Part shown: in pieces, positions 33,569-41,406 of the stretch
Layout of the letters: each line of letters opens with the position of its first letter
Numbering within the stretch: position 1 is the stretch's first letter
NCBI GenBank assembly: GCA_003136555.1
Contig: PLEW01000217.1
Coordinates: forward strand, 188-41,593
Direction of reading: 5' to 3'
Length of the DNA stretch: 41,406 bases
From: Planctomycetota bacterium
GTDB lineage: Bacteria; Planctomycetota; UBA11346
Notes under the pieces: model-generated
Told to the model about the DNA's origin: nothing
Databases searched by the model: none
The model's input: the letters and a program-made list of their open reading frames with translations, nothing else
Program-made: the position numbers and the translations under genes

Positions 33569-34402
33569 TCAGGGGGCCTGGGGGGTGGCAGCGCGCGTGG
33601 TCCGGGGTATGTCGAGCCGCACCGTGATGCCGGATCTGAACTCGCTCAAGGTCAGTTCCTGCGCCTCGCTCCCGGACGTCGAGCTGACCGCCCAGGGCAT
33701 GCGCGCCTTCAGCCTGCCGGCATTGATCTTGTCGGCGATGCCCCACCAGAGGCGTTCGCGCGCCGCCAGGCTGAACAGGCAGCCCTCGCGCACCTGCGCC
33801 TGGGCCTCGGGCGTGGTGGCGAAGCGCTCGAGCGCCTCCTCGAGCCAGGCGGAATGATCGATGTCCTGCATGGTGTGCAGGGTGAAGTACTCGATCTCGT
33901 GCTCGGCGAAGCCGGCCTGGCGCAGTCCACGCAGGATGTTCTCGAACATCGTCGGTATCGCCCACTCGTGGCCGGGCCCCACCGCCCCCAGGCCGACCAG
34001 GAAGGGCGCTTCCGTGCACAACCGCAGATGCTCGGCGATGAAGGTGGTCACGGCGGGGTGCAGGGGGATGCTGCTGATCTCATCCTCCTTCCAGCCGCAG
34101 GCATGCATGAAGATGCGGTAATGCTCCGCATGGTCCTGGCCCGCGGAGCGGTCGCCGTATTCGTCCACCAGCACCTTGGCGAGCCAGATCTTGGCCGCCG
34201 AGGACGGTGCACACAGCAGCAGCAGTTCGAGGTAGCGCGTGAAGGTCCCGACCAGGGGATAGTGCTGGCCGGAGAAGATCTTGAAATCATCCCTCTTCTT
34301 GGGGTCCATCTCCATGCGCCCCAGGAGCGAATGGCCCACGCCGGCATGGTGCGCGACCTCGTCATGGAGAGCGGCGAGGAAGGATTTGGCGGGCACGCTC
34401 AT
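33569..34402 (-). CDS. Heme-oxygenase-like diiron (iron-containing redox enzyme family) protein
   Basis: 277 aa from ATG 34402 (MSVPAKSFLAALHDE); the upstream GTG extension is Arg/Ala-rich. All-helical sequence with the signature of heme-oxygenase-like diiron oxidases/oxygenases (CADD, UndA and SznF relatives): LVDEYGDRSAGQDHAEHY (E81 with H91 or H94), a mid-protein Glu (GPGHEW or TMFEN), and H176-x3-D180-x2-H183 in LHTMQDIDHSAW. The last motif is the standard helix-3 ligand set. Such enzymes activate O2 for oxidative chemistry on small molecules. The C-terminal 70 residues (GRLKARMPWAV onward) are an extra tail without a match I recognise. It neighbours DinB and hemH. Confidence 0.82.
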   Translation of the reverse strand: MSVPAKSFLAALHDEVAHHAGVGHSLLGRMEMDPKKRDDFKIFSGQHYPLVGTFTRYLELLLLCAPSSAAKIWLAKVLVDEYGDRSAGQDHAEHYRIFMHACGWKEDEISSIPLHPAVTTFIAEHLRLCTEAPFLVGLGAVGPGHEWAIPTMFENILRGLRQAGFAEHEIEYFTLHTMQDIDHSAWLEEALERFATTPEAQAQVREGCLFSLAARERLWWGIADKINAGRLKARMPWAVSSTSGSEAQELTLSEFRSGITVRLDIPRTTRAATPQAP

Positions 34403-34478
34403 GCTCGCGAGACTAGCGCCTCGAGCCCGGCCACCAGCCGCAAGTGCATGCCGGCGCACAGCGGCTGGGACGTGCGCC

Positions 34479-39509
<5,031 letters not shown>

Positions 39510-39572
39510 GCGGGGGGGTCCTGCTCGGTCGATGGGTTGAGGAGGGGCGGCCACGGATCGTCCCTATGCTAT

Positions 39573-39624
39573 GCGCACTTGGTGCGCAGGGGAAGCGTGG
39601 TGCTGGATTTGGCGCATATGGTGC
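39573..39624. promoter_or_regulatory. Two copies of GCGCA-NN-TGGTGC upstream of the hybrid kinase
   Basis: Copy 1, GCGCACTTGGTGC (39574-39586), sits inside a perfect dyad TGCGCA-CTTGG-TGCGCA. Copy 2, GCGCATATGGTGC (39612-39624), matches 11 of 13 bases and is 38 bp away on the same strand. Both lie between the GspF stop and the hybrid kinase start, 64-115 bp upstream of the kinase ATG. The arrangement fits a dimeric repressor or activator site controlling the kinase. No regulator is assigned. Confidence 0.45.
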
Positions 39625-39642
39625 ATCGCCTCGCTCGCTTAC

Positions 39643-40602
39643 TCACTCACCCACGCTGTTGGCCACCTGGTTGATCATGCCCATGTAGTTGGCATAGAAG
39701 CCGATCACCACCGCCGCTGCCGCGAGCATGGCGAGGCCGTAGATGGTCCCGGTGACGATCCGCGCCGCCCATTCGGTACGGAAGCGGAAACGCTCCTGCT
39801 GGAGCGTCGCGCACCGTCCCAGGGTCGCTTCCAGGCTGCCCGAGAGCTCGGCGTTCTCGACCAGCTGGACGACCTCGGCCGGGAAGGAACAGGCCGCCAG
39901 GGCGGCGGTGAGGTTGGGTAGCTCGCCGGTGGTCACGCCGCTGGCGGCGGTGGAAAGGCGCTTGGCGATCACGCGATTGGCGCAGGCCCCGGCGGCAAGG
40001 TCGAGCGCGGCGGGCACCAGCATGCCGGCACCAAGGGATGCCCGCAGCACCAGGCAGGCGTTGCCGGCGACCAGCGGATCGGTGATGCCGCGGATGCCCG
40101 GAAGAAGCGCCATGCGGGCGAGCACGTCGCGGCTGGTGAGGCGCAGGGCCAGCGCCATCCCGCCGACCACCAGCCACAGGCCGAGCGGTCCGGCGAGGAT
40201 CAGCAGGGGCGAGCCGCCGTGCATGAAGACCGCCGGCATGGCCACTGCTACCAAGGTGACGTGGAGCAGGATCAGCGGATAGGCCAGGCGTCCCACCACC
40301 ATGGTGCGCAGGGCCAGCGCATGGCGGAAATAGGCGGAGATCTCGCCACACAGCTCGGGCAGCGCACCGCTGTTCTCGCCCGCGCGCACCAGGGCGACGA
40401 CCAGCGGGGCCTCCTGCACGCCCTGGAGCTGATCGGCCAGGCCCAGGCCCTGCTGGCAGCCGGCCGACCAACGTGCACCCCATTGACGGTGCGGCGAGCC
40501 TGCGCTCGCACCGGCCAGCGCCAGCGCCTTGCCGATGGGCATGCCTGCGTTCAGAAGGGTGCGCAGTTGATCATAAAAGATCGCTGTGCTCGACCAGCTC
40601 AT
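39643..40602 (-). CDS. GspF/PilC-type inner-membrane platform protein
   Basis: 319 aa from ATG 40602 (MSWSSTAIFYDQL); the ORF extension to 40668 is doubtful. Two GspF domains are visible. The first is FYDQLRTLLNAGMPIGKALALAG...LVRAGENSGALPELCGEISAYF followed by a membrane helix. The second, weaker one is CLVLRASLGAGMLVPAALDLA...VVQLVENAELSGSLEATL with a final helix (IYGLAMLAAAAVVIGFYANY). Type II secretion and type IV pilus systems use this fold as the membrane platform for the ATPase. The protein is shorter than typical GspF (about 400 aa), and no GspE/PilB ATPase or pseudopilin is in the window, so its system is unknown. Confidence 0.82.
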   Translation of the reverse strand: MSWSSTAIFYDQLRTLLNAGMPIGKALALAGASAGSPHRQWGARWSAGCQQGLGLADQLQGVQEAPLVVALVRAGENSGALPELCGEISAYFRHALALRTMVVGRLAYPLILLHVTLVAVAMPAVFMHGGSPLLILAGPLGLWLVVGGMALALRLTSRDVLARMALLPGIRGITDPLVAGNACLVLRASLGAGMLVPAALDLAAGACANRVIAKRLSTAASGVTTGELPNLTAALAACSFPAEVVQLVENAELSGSLEATLGRCATLQQERFRFRTEWAARIVTGTIYGLAMLAAAAVVIGFYANYMGMINQVANSVGE

Positions 40603-40719
40603 GTCCCAGGTGTACGCGTGAGCCGCACGATACCAGAGCGCGAGGCGGACGCCCACCACCCAGCCCATGGCACAGACGGCAGCGGCATTTGCAACAACAG
40701 TAGCCAGAGAACCTTATAG

Positions 40720-41406
40720 CTATGACAACGGATGGGCATCGGCGTTGCCCGACGGCTCGTGGTCGCCCACGGGGCGTACCAGAGGAGGCGTGGCTCCGTC
40801 AGCGTGCGCGGCGCCGTCCGGCAGTGGACCGCGGTCGCCGAAGGTGAAGACGTTGAATTGCGACAGCATGCCCCAGAGCACCTGGACATCGTGCTCGCCC
40901 AGGTCCAGGCGGTTGAACAGGCGGCGCAGCTGGGGCGCGAAGCGCTCGCGCTCGGTGCGCCGGAAATACTGGAAGCGCTCCAGGCTGCCGAGCCAATACT
41001 GGTAGAGCAGCTCGACCTGATGGCGCGAGGCCGGTGGCTCGATGGACGCGGGGGCGACCATTCCGGCGGTGGCCAGGCCATAGAGCGTGATCGCGACGGC
41101 ATGGCTGAGATTGTAGCTGGTGTTGGGTCCGCAGGTGTCCAGGTGCAGCCAGGCCTGGCAATGGATGAGCTCGGAGTCGCTGAGGCCATCGGCCTCGTTG
41201 CCGAAGACCAGGGCGATCGAGCGCGCGGCACGTTCGGCGATCGCGCCTGGCACTTGGGCGAGGCTCAGCGATGCGCCGTACTCGCCATCGCGCGGACGCG
41301 CACTCGAGCCGATCACCAGATCGCAATCACCGACCGCCGAGGCGAGGTCGGCATGCACTGGCGCATTGAGGATCAGCTCGCGCGAATGGGTGGAGAATTT
41401 GCGCGT
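40720..41406 (-). CDS. TrmJ-type tRNA/rRNA methyltransferase (SPOUT), 5' truncated by window
   Basis: The reading frame stays open through the window edge, so the GTG at 41358 given by the ORF track is probably internal (TRKFSTHSRELILNAPVHAD precedes it). The fragment has the SpoU/TrmH motif 2 (ARSIALVFGNEADGLSDSEL) and motif 3 (NTSYNLSHAVAITLYGLA), preceded by the CDLVIGSSARPRDG strand seen in TrmJ/LasT proteins. These form the deep-trefoil-knot SAM site. The C-terminal helical part (YQYWLGSLERFQYFRR, RRLFNRLDLGEHDVQVLWGMLSQFN) matches the TrmJ dimer extension. TrmJ 2'-O-methylates the anticodon-loop position 32 of tRNA; the exact target here is not certain. Confidence 0.85.
   Translation of the reverse strand, partial: TRKFSTHSRELILNAPVHADLASAVGDCDLVIGSSARPRDGEYGASLSLAQVPGAIAERAARSIALVFGNEADGLSDSELIHCQAWLHLDTCGPNTSYNLSHAVAITLYGLATAGMVAPASIEPPASRHQVELLYQYWLGSLERFQYFRRTERERFAPQLRRLFNRLDLGEHDVQVLWGMLSQFNVFTFGDRGPLPDGAAHADGATPPLVRPVGDHEPSGNADAHPLS

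Overview
The window reads as a high-GC chromosomal segment from an uncultured bacterium of the PVC superphylum, most likely Planctomycetota. Markers for this are a secreted PVC-type heme-binding CxxCH protein, Hanks-type Ser/Thr kinases, FGE-sulfatase (SUMF1) folds fused to a kinase and to a lipoprotein, and a very large secreted beta-helix protein. The assignment is an inference from gene content; no rRNA or other phylogenetic marker is present. I see no tRNA, rRNA, insertion sequence, prophage or CRISPR array.

Left part (1-11 kb): the 3' end of glnA with a clear intrinsic terminator, a small membrane-anchored protein, a stand-alone receiver, a CARDB-type lipoprotein divergent from a predicted outer-membrane barrel, then an sthA-dctA pair (pyridine nucleotide transhydrogenase and C4-dicarboxylate symporter). 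Convergent to these is the PVC-type cytochrome/beta-propeller/HEAT protein. An HI0933/YhiN-type flavoprotein and a small cysteine-rich secreted protein follow.

Centre (11.1-30.5 kb): the most unusual part. A soluble Ser/Thr kinase with an FHA domain (minus strand) is divergent from a plus-strand run of four closely spaced genes. These are a giant 3602-aa secreted protein (three tandem beta-helix domains, about eight Calx-beta-like units, then cadherin/Ig-like domains), an FGE-fold lipoprotein, a small outer-membrane barrel, and a 1490-aa transmembrane Ser/Thr kinase. The extracytoplasmic part of that kinase is about eleven Trp-containing helical repeats capped by a second FGE fold. Both FGE folds lack the catalytic Cys pair of true formylglycine-generating enzymes. 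Both kinases carry short Thr-centred repeated motifs in disordered regions that could be phosphorylation or FHA docking sites. I read this as a candidate surface-to-cytoplasm signalling module built around the giant protein; the grouping is an inference from synteny.

Right part (30.5-41.4 kb, all minus strand): a DUF3419/BtaA-like aminocarboxypropyl transferase, a ferrochelatase with a Cys-rich N-terminal segment, a DinB-fold protein and a heme-oxygenase-like diiron protein; a 1676-aa hybrid histidine kinase with CHASE, LOV (GRNCRFLQ), GAF, PAS, two receiver and Hpt domains; a lone GspF-type membrane protein; and a 5'-truncated TrmJ-like RNA methyltransferase running off the window. Most other ORF-track entries, including several of 500-1166 aa, are shadow frames produced by the high GC content.
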